The notes beneath the pieces were generated by a model. It was not told where the DNA came from and did no database searches. It worked only from the letters and a program-made list of their open reading frames with translations. Both the position numbers and the translations under genes were made by a program. A stretch of DNA of 64,000 nucleotides. Origin: Cardiocondyla obscurior. Lineage: Eukaryota; Arthropoda; Insecta; Hymenoptera; Formicidae. The DNA is taken from the NCBI RefSeq assembly GCF_019399895.1, contig NC_091874.1, positions 3,412,501 through 3,476,500 of the forward strand, read 5' to 3'. Shown piece after piece: positions 37,100-49,500 of the stretch. Positions within the stretch are counted from its first letter, which is position 1. Each line of letters begins with the position of its first letter.

Positions 37100-38050
37100 C
37101 GAGGAGTTACATAATAATTTAAAGAACTAACGAGCAACGAGCGCGCTGGTTTTGCCTTTAATCGTCAACGAATCAAGTAAGATCTTCTCGATCCAAGGTG
37201 CCAGAACGCGCTGCGAGGCTCCTGCGAAAATTAGATCATATGGAAAGTATGTCGGCGCGGAAGCGAGGTTGGGAAACCCTGGCGTGTATCGCGTAGCGGG
37301 CCTGCGGCGGGCAAGCGCGCGTCGTTGCACCGGATGAACTCTCCGATCGCGGTGGGCTCCGGTGGCCCGTCCTCGCACGCGGGGCGATCCCTCGAGGTCG
37401 AGCGGTGCTGCCACCGGCGAGAGAGCGGGAGATTCCCGCGGTACGCAAGTGAGTCACGCGCGCAACCCGAGCCGCTGTACTCCGCGTGCGTCTGACGAAG
37501 AAGCGTGGCATTCCCTGGCCTCTCCCTTCCCTCCGCGTCCATCGTCTGACGGAGCCGACTCTCCCCTACCGTCGGCCTTCGCACGGCCACCGCTGACGCA
37601 CACACGTGCACGGTCTCGTTCGCTCGCGCGCTCAGGGGATTCCGTCCGGACACTCTTGCGCGCGCGCTACCGCACTCCGCGCGATAGTTCCCCCTTCGGC
37701 GCCGCGCGCCTCGTCGGAGCCACGACACGAATCCACGCTTCTCCGCTCGCTCGCCTGCCGGTGAACGGGTGATTGGGTCACGCACCCCGCCGTGCGTCTA
37801 CGTGCCCTAGGACGTTCACGGCCGCCTATCCACGGAATCCCTCCTTTCCCCACCTCACTCCTCGCCAGCGCTTCCCAAAGAAAGGAGACTCTCTTCGAGA
37901 CTGAGCTGATGATACCGTCGGATGTTTTCTTCCTACACAGGTGGACGCGCACGCACACGCACACGCGCGCGCGCCACCGCGGCGTACCCACGCAGGCTCT
38001 TTTTTTCCCTTCTCTTCCCTTCCTCCTATTTCTCTCGCTAGTTTTTTACA
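37100..38050. other. CpG-dense block
   Basis: Markedly CpG-rich compared with the AT-rich flanks, with long overlapping Arg/Ser/Pro-rich open frames on both strands, as expected of GC-rich non-coding DNA. A CA/CG alternating run lies at about 37,945-37,975. It could be a promoter-associated island; no exon can be assigned. Confidence 0.5.
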
Positions 38051-41000
38051 TTTTACTCTCGATTTTCTTATCTGCATTTTACTTCGCGTTCATCTCGCGT
38101 CTTAAGAAAAATGTACGCGTAACGGCCACCGGGCGATTTTAGTTTCCGTGAAATATATCGCAAATTTTGTTCAGCTGCTTATTTACGAGATTTCTATTTC
38201 TCGATCTCGCTCCCTTCATCCTTCGTCGCGCGTTATCTATTACGTTATCTAGCTGGCACGCACAGCTTTAATCATCGCAACTGCACGTAGCCGATAAGAA
38301 TCTGTTGACGCAAGAGAAAAGTGCAAAACGGATACACGTGTACTTCGGATTTTAATTGAAAACGACCCGGCGGATTGAGTCATTAGAGTATCGCTGTATT
38401 GGTCGTGTAAATAATGTGACTCCATATTTACCTTCCGATTCGTTTAATTAGATTCTATCACCGACGAGTGCGCCGTTATCGCTAATAGCTGCTTTCGTGT
38501 GTACTTATGACGCACAGCATAAATCCAAGTGAATTCTTCGTATTTGAACGCCGCCTCATTACAAATACCACGACGCACCTCTATGAATTGCTAATTCACC
38601 GAAGATCGTCAATTCATCGGCGATCCGGGTGAGAGCGTGCGTTTAACGCCGCGTCGCGACCATTTCTGAAAATTAGGACGAGCTGTTTACCGTGTAAATA
38701 ACGCAACTCTTCCGGTTTCGACGCGAATGACTCTGCACCGCACGCCACGTTTTCCTCGCGGCTTCCCTTCCGCGAAAACAAACGTGCGCGAAACGGGTTG
38801 TTAATGCCTCGGCGGAGGAACAGCGCGATGATAAGCGCCTCGCTACAATTAAACGTAGCAGTCCCAATTGCCGATCTACAACATCACAATCGATGCGAAA
38901 CGTGATACGTTATGTCATAACTGTATTCTCGCCGACTTGACGTCAATTCACCGTGGCGTCAAATCTCGTTTAGCTTGAAATTAATGATAGCGACGTAAAC
39001 CATGCTGCCGGTGGGCCGAGATTAAATTAATATAAATTAATTCCCGTGAAAAATGGTTACGACGATAAATTCCTTGATAACGCGAAATCGATTTCACATC
39101 CTTGTAAAAATCTCGCGGCCAGGTCATCCCTCGTTATGATATCGTCGCTGTTCATAAAGTAACTCGTGTGTGTTTTGTGTATTGCGCAGGTAACAAAATC
39201 GTCACGCCATTCAACAAAGGAGTCAAGTTCGAGAGATCACGTGGCGGCGATTACGTACCCGGGGCTACGTCTTCGGCGAGAATGGGTGAGTGTCGTACAA
39301 TCCTTTTAAGCTTATTACAAGACCGTAACGGGTTTATAGTATCGCCGGGCGGACGTAATGAAGTTCGGCGGATTTACGACGGGGGTGTACAGACAGTTAA
39401 AGTAAATTTAGATAGCGGGCAAAGTAAATTCCATTGTATCACGCGCGGACCGCTGCCTCTTGCCCGAGATATTCTCATCTGCGGGTGTTTGCGCCGCGAA
39501 ACACGAATTTTCCATTTGATCCCGTAATTCCATTTTGGAAAAACCAATATCCACCCGGCATCAATTACACTCGCCAAGAGGATACGGCTTGATTTAAAGC
39601 AGGGAGAGCTTAGTGCCGGAGTATCTGAAAAAAATGCGCTTGTTACATTTCGCCGGAGATAAAAGTATCGAATAAATTATTACGATTCGATATCGAGATA
39701 ATTTTTTTTCGGAACGGCAACGAACGGGCATTTACGAATCAAACGTTCCGCATCGATTTGCGTAATGCCTTGATATTTTGTGCAGCCAGCGTGATAATTG
39801 CATCGTGGCTTTTATCCGACTTATGCGATTTACAAAGAGCCCGAGCAAACGGATCGATGATAAAAAGGGATTCCGCGAAAGGTGTCGATCGTCGACGGCG
39901 ATCTCTTCCGTGATGTCGCGGCAAGATCGAATTCCTTTAACCGCGCGAACGATAAATGGAGATTTTTTTTTTATCGGTGAATGATCTATCTTCACTCTCG
40001 GCGTGTTCATATTCGTATGTAGAGAAGAGCATTTCGAAGGCTCGAATAAGTTCCCTTTTCAAGTAAATGTATTTTTTAAAGATATCCAACGATATCGTAG
40101 AGCTGATAGTGACGACGTTATCGCGACGTTATCTGCGCAATCGACTCGCGCTTACTCTTGTAATTAAAACTTTTACGATCATAATTGCGTCCGCATTGTG
40201 CATTATACATATACAGCAATTGCTACCATCGTACCCGTAACTTTTTTCATCTAAAACAAAAATAAAAAAAAGAGGGTAACGAAAAAAAGAAGGAAAACAT
40301 AAAGAAATATAAATCTTCCTCATTTTACGTTTCCCTAACTTGTTTCACGGGCTTGTACTATCGTCATCGCGTGCTATTATTTACACAAAAAACAACCGCA
40401 AAGTCCGCCGTATGTTTTCGCTTCCTTCAAAGAAATATCAAGCGTTACAGCGCGACTGCGCTCGTTCTCTTGTACATTTTCGTCGTGCGAATATTCGCGG
40501 ATTATTCCTCTGGAGTCTCGAAATTAAAACCGATGCTTCTCTCGGATATTTACATATTTAAAGTCGCCTACGATTGTTCGAGCGCGCGTTTGCCCGGAAC
40601 GGTTTCGAATTGCTCTTCTCCGATGGAAATATTCGCGAAGGAAGTCGCGCCGCGGCGCCGCAGAGCTCAAATCTCGGACCTACGACTCCGGGGGGCTTGG
40701 GAGTCTCTTCCACGAATAGACGACAAATCGAGAGAAATTCCGACGATCCCACTTGCAGCGCGGTCGATTCCGGCTTTATACGGCTCGGCCGTAGATCGCC
40801 GGCCGCTACATCGTCGTGTCACCGTCGCTACGAACACACATAGAAAGAGAAAGAGAGACCGCGCCGTCTTACACTCGCGGTGCCCGCTCGCTCGTTCTCC
40901 GCGTCTTCTCGACGTAGCATGAAAATAGCCCAGCGTACTTGGAATATCGCGTGGCCTACGCGTTAAGCATGCTAAAACGGCGTCGTCCAATACCGCTCGG

Positions 41001-42129
41001 CCAACGGACGTTACGTATACGCGTGAGGGTGAAGCGATCACTCGAAGAGGTATCGATGCTCGGCTAGATGCGAATAACCCTTTCAAAGAAAAACGTCAAA
41101 CTTTTCTGCGATAATAAAATTATTTTTCCGTTTTTTTTTATTTTTTTTTAACGCGTATATTCGGCGACTCCGCTATCTTTCTTCCAAGTGATACATTTTT
41201 TTTTAACCATCGATTATTCATTCAAATAAATATAAGTTAATATTTTTGACGGATAAAATCCTGACAAAAAGGGATTATTCGAAGCGAAGGGATGAGAGAA
41301 TGTGTGGAGACGGGGAGAGGCTTATAATCTGTCACTGCGCGGTTCAAAAACAATTTTCCTGCCATACGCTGCGCAACTTCGTCGTGCCTATCTCTCTCGA
41401 AGTTCACATGTACTCGTTTGACCAGAGGTAGTCGACCAGCGATACTGGAGAAATACCGACCAGCGGTTAATTATAACTTGCGGGTTATTTACGGCTTTAA
41501 TTTGCGTACTGAGATTCTTCGTGGTCTAACGGGTGTTTCGGAATTATAATCATTGTGTTTCTTTTCAATCGGGTTTTAACCGAGTGAGGCTTTACCGCTA
41601 GGCTTGCCTAAAAAAAGTCTACCGGGAATCCACCCGAGTCTAACGCGCAACGATTTTCGTTCTTCCTCGTCAATTCGTTCGCCGCTATTGTTCCCGCGCA
41701 GATAAGAAATGTTACTTGCCCGCGAGACACGTTTAGTGAGTTAAAAATAAAACGCGGTTGTTAGTCTACAGAGAGTAGTTAAGAACGAGTTGAATTTTCA
41801 AGGATAGAAACGTTAGTCAGCAGTGATAATGTTAAAAGATTGACTGCGTATCTCCTCTTTTTATTTAACAAGAAAAAAAAAAAAGACTACAACGTGACAA
41901 ACACGCTTTTTCGGTAAAGGTGTCGCGAGATGTGTGTACGTACGTATAGGTGCACGATTCACACACCCGCACCCGAGATTGAAGGCCGAAATTACTATCG
42001 ATGCTCGCACGCGGTCCGGTTTGTAAAAAGAGGAAGAGAGAGCGGATAGAGGAACCAGCGATGCTGACGGAGAGCTTGACGTAACGGCCGCGGTATCCCT
42101 CGTAAATTTTTACAACGCGATCGTAACAC
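38051..42129. other. Non-coding, mixed composition
   Basis: No recognisable exon. A smaller CpG-dense island lies at about 40,550-41,050. The frames at 39168-39527 and 40353-40922 were inspected and match no family. Confidence 0.5.
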
Positions 42130-42167
42130 CGTTCACAATGTACGAAACTGGTCGAAGAAGAATCCAA

Positions 42168-42184
42168 TCTCTCTCTCTCTCTCT
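42168..42184 (+). repeat. (CT)n microsatellite
   Basis: Alternating CT for 17 bases, followed by a longer pyrimidine-rich run. Confidence 0.85.
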
Positions 42185-42313
42185 TCCCTCTTTTTTCTTT
42201 CGTGATCGTTCAGCTTTCCAAGTATCACGAAAACACTCCGGTGTATCGAGGCGACGAGACCGCAGAAGAGGAAGGGAGCGACCGAAAAAGGAAAACGAAA
42301 TAGCGAGAGTTGA

Positions 42314-42345
42314 CGAGAGAGAGAAAGAGAAAGAGAGAGAAAGAG
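42314..42345 (+). repeat. (GA)n-rich microsatellite
   Basis: GAGAGAGAAAGAGAAAGAGA-type purine tract of about 32 bases. Contains several GAGAG sites of the kind bound by GAGA factor in insects. Confidence 0.8.
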
Positions 42346-43360
42346 TGTGCGTGGAATGACGGACCAGGAGAGGAGGATCGGGATCGCGGAGCACGGTCAC
42401 AATGAGCGAGAGAACAAGAGGGAGAAAAAGAGAACCCCGCTGTCGCATCATATCTCGCGAGTATACGGGGTCAGAGGAAAAGAGGGACAACAAACATGCC
42501 GCGCGGAGGGTGACGGTGGGACGAGAAAGAGAGAGACCATGGGACTGGTATCGAGGGACGGAGGGCGAAGGGAGGGGGGGAGGAACCCGCGGAAGAGGAG
42601 GAACGAAGCGCGGAGGGAAACTACAGAGAGACTCATGGTTCACCTGTCGTCATGGCAACGCAGCTTCGCCGCTCACTTGTTACTCCATCGGCATAGCTCG
42701 GCCCTCGGCGGCGGTCCTCTCGCAGCCTCCGCAGAAATACGAACACGAGTCACGATCCATCGCGTGGGACAGAGAGCGGGCCGACGCCTCCTTCTCGACG
42801 GGCGAGCGCTCGCTCGTTGGAGGCGCGATCTCTCTTCCTCGCCGAAGATCAGCCGAGGGATCCCCTTTTCCTTTTTCTTCTTCTTTTTTTTTTTTTTTCC
42901 AGCGACACACGGCGGGCGGGAAAAAACGAGAAAAATCGTCGCGCGCGGTGAGACACGTTCACCCTCTCCCGCGCTCCTCCACTATAATACGCACTATAAG
43001 AATTATCACAGAAGAACACGCACTCCACTGCGAGATATTTATATTGTATATATGAATGTGTGTGAATACGTGTAGGATTATATGTTTCTCGTCGTCCTCT
43101 CTCGTTATTCCCTCTTTCACCCACGGAGAAACGTAGAATTCGAACGTATCACAGAAACGTGGAGGTGGGGAAAAAGTGAGAACAACATCCACCCTTCTCT
43201 TCTCCGATTCGTTTTACTCGCTCCGTCCTCCCGCCACGTACTTAAGCCGAAGTCACTCTTCTATTTTAAGCTCCGCACTTGCCTCGTCCGTTGTATCCTC
43301 CGTCTCTTTTTTTCTCTCTCTCTTCTTCTCCCTTCTGCTGGCACCGCGGGCCTGTCGTAC

Positions 43361-43436
43361 GCACGCAGGCAAGCAGGCAGGCAAGCGGGCAGGCAGGCAG
43401 GCAAGCAGGCAGGCAGGCAGACACGCACGCACGCAC
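43361..43436 (+). repeat. (AGGC)n tetranucleotide repeat with ACGC tail
   Basis: About 14 imperfect AGGC/AAGC/GGGC units followed by ACGC units. In translation it gives spurious QAGRQAGRQAG peptides on plus and CLPACLPAC peptides on minus. Confidence 0.9.
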
Positions 43437-45217
43437 CGAACGATATTCACACTCGCCCGCGTACGAGCCGCACACAAGCTGGCCACGATCTCTCGCGCTA
43501 TATACGGTGTACGCGCGCGATTTCTCGCTTCTCGTTATCCACTTACTACGAGCGCGTCAATCTGTTTGCTATGCAAATCCCGTCTGACCGGCGCTGGGGA
43601 CGATAACAGGCAGCGGCGATAGCTCCGAATCGGCAGCTCCGAGCCGACAGATATGATATCTCTCGTTAACGCAACCGGCCGCTCGCGGTTAGTCATTGCC
43701 CGCCGATGAGCGACATACGTAGAAAAGTTGTAATTGGCGGCCCCGCGCGCGCGCTGCGGATTTCCTCGGGGGTATCCCTTGCCTTCCCCGCCTGCGAGGT
43801 GCAGCGCGATGACAACGACGACGTGGAGAAGCGAGCCACGGCACAGCGTTACGCCAGCAACACCGCTACTACCGCGCGGTCACCACTACCATCACCGGTG
43901 CTACCATCGCCGGCGATCGCGGCACTGCCGAGCGTTGCGTCGCGTCGCGCCAGGGAGACGCGTTAACGTACCGCGCGCGCCGCGAGAAACTCCGACCGCG
44001 AATTCCCCCGACGGTGGTCTCACTCGCACGGTGACGTCATTGGCGCCTAAACGCGCGTCGCCGTGGGTCGGCAGCGGGAGAAGGGAGGAAACGCGTCTCG
44101 CGCGCGCCTCCTCTTCTCGTCCTCCCTCTCGAAGAGATCGGTAGCGGGTTCTCCGGCCGATCTATCGACGCCGCGACCTCGTTCGCCGCGGCGATCGCAG
44201 TCCACCGGTACAGATCCGTTTGACGTACTCCCGATCCGCGTCTTGGAATCCCTGCTCTCGGCTCACGACGATCCACGATCGATCGGCGCACCTCTCGCTG
44301 TCTTCGTGCACGCCGCGCGGCAACACGTTACTGCAGCTCCATTCATCGGTCAGCACGGGAGATGAGAACGAATTCGATCCGCTGGACGCTCCTCACCGAT
44401 CGGCACGTTCGGCATGTTCTCCGCTCGAACGTAACATTCGCGAGGCTCCCGCGATCGCTTCGGTGCTCCGAGGGGTTTTTTTTTCTTCTTTTTCCTGCCG
44501 ATCGAGTTGCCTCACGCGTTTCCCTCGTGGAACGACCGGCGCGCCGAAGTCACGCTTTCTCGCTTTCGATCCTGATCGATCGGAATTCCCTCGTGTTCTT
44601 CTGCTTTCTGGCTGCCCGCGTGAATCCTCTTGCTCGCGCCGGCTGAACCTCTATCTTTCTCTCTTTCTTCTTTTACTCTCCGACTCTCTAGAAATTCTCA
44701 CGATCCTTATTCAAATTGCGCACTCCGCACGTTTTCTCTCACGCATACGTTTAATCACGCTCGATTCTCGCGAATCTGTCTTTCGAGTCACCCGTACGAA
44801 TATCGCTTTTTTCTTCTTTTTTTTCCTTTTTTTTTCGTTTACGGTTCAAGTTTGCGCGCGAAAGTTGATTCGTCCCGATCGCCCGTAGTTTTCACCCTTC
44901 GTTCTCCTTTTTTCCAGCGATAACCGCACCGGGTCGCCCGGTTTCACCCGCGCCGTTGTCAACAAGTGATTTCCCGCGAATGCGAACGGTCGGCACGCTA
45001 CGCACGATCCACGGTGTCGCGTTGCGGTGTCGCGCGCCGCACGACGCTACGGCACCTCCTCACGGCGTTGTTATTGTTGCGTAACTGGCGGGCCCGTGTA
45101 GCTGGCTCCGCAGCCGTGCCGCGAGACAGAGTGTATGAAATGGAATAGTGGCGGGAGGGAGGACCGGCGTGGCGACGCGGAGTGAAGGGCAGAAGACGAG
45201 GATAGAGAACAAGGCTG

Positions 45218-45257
45218 AGAAAGAGAGAGAGATAGAGAGAGAGAGAACGAGGAGACG
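45218..45257 (+). repeat. (GA)n-rich microsatellite
   Basis: About 40 bases of mostly GA repeats within a longer purine-rich region of the CpG block. Confidence 0.8.
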
Positions 45258-46575
45258 GTCGGAGGGCGAGGTGCGCCCCGTGGGTGAGCCAGTAGGCGAA
45301 TACGCAACGAGAGAGAGAGCGTGCGAGCGGTGCGCCGTCTGGCGTGGTTGGCGACAGTCTACTGCCTTCCGAGAACCACGAGACGATTCCGTGTATCGAA
45401 CGCGCACGGAGGGCCGTCGACGATAGTAGTAGGGGAGACGGGATCGGCGCACGATCCTCTAGTAGGGAGTTAGCACCAGGGAACGCGAGGGACGAAGAGA
45501 CGAGGCGAGTAAATATGAGAAAGCCCAAGCGACCCCGAGACCGGAGGAACGAAAGAGAGAGATGAGAGGGGGCAGGAGGGAAAGAAAGAGCGATAGAGAT
45601 GAAGCGGCAAAAGAGAGTTCAGACACGAGGCTCTCCTCAGGGACGCAGACATACTTTGCGCGCGTATTCTTTTACGTGGTGTGTAAGCATCACGGAGAAT
45701 CGGCACGTTACACGTCATATTGCAAGACGATAACGAGGGTTTTAGCCGTGGCCTTGCCGTCAGTCTACGTCGGAACCGAACCCGCGCGTTAAATGGAAAA
45801 TCCACCGCGTGAACGCTATCTCCTCGGCTAGCAGCCACCTCGGATTTTCCCTCCCACGCTATCGTCACCGTTTGTTAACGAGCATGATTGAAAATCAATC
45901 TGAAAGTCCGAACGAGCAGCTGCAATTCTTTCATTCTTTCGCTAATCGATCGTTCGTTAAAGCTCCAATCTTTCGCAAGAACCGGAGGTAAATCGATCGT
46001 TCCCTTTTTTTTTTTCTTTTTTTTTTTCCTGATCAATTCACGTTTCTTGATTCGCCTACATTTACAACCGCACGTACAATCTCAATGCAACCTGTTTTCG
46101 CGGCACGCATTGCGCGCACATAACGTTACCTGTTTCGTAAAACGCCCTCGCCTCCGTCGCGAGGCTCCATTCAAATCCCGAGATTAACAACTGCGACCGA
46201 ATTAAAATTTAATCGCCGGGTCTCGCCTCGCGCGGCTGGCAAAGCCCAGCGTTGACGGCGGGGCTAGACGTGCATTTTCAGATTCAGTCTATTTGGCAAG
46301 CGAACCCAAACAAAACGTTATAAATAAAACCGAGAAAATGTAAGAGCGGCGCGCCTCAGACGAAGAAACGGGGATCCCGCGCGATAATTTCCCTTATCTA
46401 TTCCAGATCGCTAACAGCCAAGGGCAGACGGGGTCTCTTCCTCCGTCTTAACCGCTGTCACAGTTATGTTTCATCGTTCCCGTTCCGAGACTCCGAGGCT
46501 CGCACACCGGGAAGAGAAACCGCTGTTATCTGCCAGCTACGTACAAACCTCCTTCCCGGAAGGACAGCTGGTCTT

Positions 46576-46594
46576 CGAGGAGTCAGACTCCTCG
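46576..46594. repeat. Perfect short palindrome
   Basis: CGAGGAGTC-A-GACTCCTCG: 9-bp arms about a single central base. It could be a protein-binding site or chance. Confidence 0.5.
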
Positions 46595-49500
46595 AGGGAG
46601 TTATCAAGGGATATGCGCGCACACAGAGATTAATATAATTTCTAATCAATTAAAAAAAATCCACTGTTCATTAAAATCGTCCGAATATTCTGCTGTCAGC
46701 GAAATGCATAAAATGAACATTGCCCCGAACGTTTGGAAATAAATCGGAAGCACGTAAGAGATTAATTTTAAGAATAATACTCTGTGATTGCGCTTGTACC
46801 TCCACGTGCTGTTCCGTCAATGCCTAACGGTATTCGCGTTACGAATTATTGGGAGGCGCGCGATTCGGCGAGTATCATCTGCGAATTTTCGTTCGACCTC
46901 TGTTGCAATTAGCGGTTCATACGATGCACAGTTATGGCGATTCATCATTCAAGGACAATCGGTCGGAAGTATTATTAACGATTCCGTGGCGCGGGGCGTG
47001 AAAGAGTCTTCGCCACGCAACGTTCATCGATTGTATCTGAAACGCAACACCGTCACCGTTCTCACGCACACGCATCTCATAATCGTGGGCGATCATCGGC
47101 TGCGCAATATCGCGTGTGCAACAAGTTACTTTTGCTGAATCGACGTAGGAAGAAGACGGCCGATGTAAAATGGAGTCAATCTCCGCTTTCACGCTTACGC
47201 GTCCGTGTTGAATTAATATTTAGTAACAGATAACTGGGACGCGCGACGTATTGAAATATACACAGCCGTTCAATATTTTTAATAAATCATTTGTGGCCCC
47301 GTACGTAGTTTTCCAATTTGTGTTGCATTTGATTTTAAAAAATAGCACGCCGCGATTTTTCCGGCATCTAACGCACGATTGAAATGTCGAAGCCACGAGT
47401 GGCAAACGGGATTTGGCGTACGAGTGTTGAGGTAAAAAAAAAAAGAAAAAAAAAGAAAAAAAAACGCGAAACGAATCGAATTTTGTCAAAAGTGGACTTG
47501 ACCCGATTGCATTTGTAGATCGCGCTTCGTTCGGGCTTATAGCGCGTCCCGTTGTGGAACGGGCGTGACAGGATAACGAAATGCGGATATACAATACAAA
47601 TACGAATCTGAATATGAATTTATCGGGCCGTTATGGAGCGCCAATCGGCTGGTCTTTAGGGTGCAGCGAATTGCACCGATGCGAACACGGCCCTTTCGAG
47701 CGCGGCCGATCGGCGTGATTATTATTGAGCGACAACAAAGGCAGGCTAATTGGCACGAGGCGCGCAGCGTTGCGCTCGTCCAGGACGGATGGTTGTTATC
47801 GCGAGAGAGCCCGGTAATTAAGGCGAAAGAATACAAATTGCGGCGGTTGCGAGCGGCGCTATTAGCGCGGAGTTCGGCGCTACGAATGATACGATTAACG
47901 GAATACATTCCGATACACCCACCGTTCTCTCTCGCCAAGCTGTTTTCGCGAAAGGTATTTAACGAACTTTATTCACGGTATCGCCGATTCGTAACAATCG
48001 AGCCCGTTCCCCATCGATCCGTAACCGGCAAAGTGCGATGCGTTATCGACGGTGCAATATTAATTGCACGGTGATAAATAAAATAAAATACACATGTAAA
48101 TGAAGAAAGAAAGCTAGGGATTAAAGTGGCGACTCCGTGGATGAGCGTGACGAGGAAAAGGCGAGAATTTAATACATGTTTATTTCGAAGACGAAATGAA
48201 TTTAGACGTGCACTTTGACATTTGTCGTTTTTATTACATAAGACTTTAATCGCGTTACTTTCCGGGAACTTTTATTTTATTATATGTATATTTAGCTTGA
48301 AAAGAAATAAAGTGCATCAAAAAATGAGAATTGATGCGCATGACCTATTCCGGATATATTTTCACACTCTGATGCATCAAGGTTTTTTATTCTTTCCTTT
48401 TGACCTTCTTATTGAGCGTACTTTTTTTTTATTTGCATTATTAATAATACGTGTTTCAGATTTCCTACTTATCATTAATTTTCGTAATTAGGGTCTGTTA
48501 AAAAACAGCGCGCTCATGGTTTCTTCTAATATTCAAATAAAATAATAGCTAAATTAAATTTTTCCCCGGGGAAGTCAGACAGCTGTTGATTTTTTTCGGT
48601 CGCGCAACTTTTAAGCGGTGAGAATTTCGGAGTCGAATTAGCGTCGGAATTTCCAAGTTCGTGCCACGGTAGAAAATAGTATTGGCAATGCAGTGCGAAA
48701 AAAAAAAAAGAGGCTTCGGCTATTATGCGATTGTCGGTCGTCAGCGACATACCGAGCTAAAGACACATCGGCTTGCAAGTCGGCAATAGCAGATTCGAAG
48801 TAAGCAGCAGGCGGGCGAGCGAACGGAGGCGGGCGGCAACCAGTTGGTTGCAGTAAGAAACCTCAGGCTCGTTCCCCCGCCGGAGTTCCGGAGAAGCCCG
48901 GATTGTTGTTCCCCCGAGATGACGAGACATTCCACGAACTGCTTCACCACTGCGTTTCGCCCTGCTATTCTCCTCCGAGCCATCGGTCTCTCTCTTTCTC
49001 GCTTCTTTCCGAGGTGATTCCGTGCTTCTTCTCCTCCCAACGTCACTCCGTAGGATATTCCATCGGGCTCACCACTATGAATCCGCCTCGTCACATGGTA
49101 GTCACGCACACGTATTCACCGAGAAAAGGATCGGCCGTGTCGTAAAAAAAAAAAAAAAAGACCAAGAGACCAAGAAAGAAAGAGAAACGAAGGGAATTGC
49201 GTCTACAGGGCGCATATATATTTTTATTTATTTTTCATAGAATGAGTTATATATATTCGGACACCTATAGAAATTCCATTTTAACCGTTGCTCTTTCTCG
49301 GAACGATTATCGATTTAGCTCTGCATTTCCCATTCACCCACGTCGAATTGTTCACCCTCGTTTCTCCTCGTTGATGCAATTATACTTGCGGATTGCGTGC
49401 AAGAAATACGCGCGTGTCAAACGAGATTCGTCCATATCGCGCGAATGTGTCACCGGCGCGCGACGCGGCATTTCTCGCACAAAAGCGCTGAGAAGAGAAC

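Larger units (their letters stand above)
42130..45620. promoter_or_regulatory. Largest CpG-dense, simple-repeat-rich block; candidate distal promoter
   Basis: About 3.5 kb of CpG-rich DNA packed with strand-asymmetric tracts: purine-rich on plus at about 42,240-42,620, pyrimidine-rich at about 44,450-44,900, purine-rich again at about 45,140-45,620. GAGAG motifs are abundant. No conserved protein lies inside. It is 12-15 kb upstream of the first coding exon of schnurri, on the side where its 5' exons must be. Promoter identity is inference only. Confidence 0.35.

Noticed and set aside
37231..37785. 184-codon minus-strand open frame
   Set aside because: Arg/Ser-rich, lies in a CpG-dense block where all six frames are open, no family resemblance, no splice context.
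39168..39527. 119-codon plus-strand frame with mixed composition
   Set aside because: Looks less biased than most, but no domain, no splice partner and no recognisable similarity; chance is more likely.
42347..43075. 242-codon plus-strand open frame
   Set aside because: Arg/Glu/Lys composition comes from GA-rich simple sequence; an overlapping frame of similar length exists in the same region.
43082..43622. QAGRQAGR repeat-protein frames
   Set aside because: Direct translation of the AGGC microsatellite.
44220..44888. 222-codon plus-strand open frame
   Set aside because: Leu/Ser/Phe-rich translation of a pyrimidine-rich tract; no domain, other frames equally open.
44998..45528. 176-codon minus-strand open frame with apparent hydrophobic segments
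   Set aside because: The SLSLSLSL-type segments are the complement of GA repeats, not a membrane protein.
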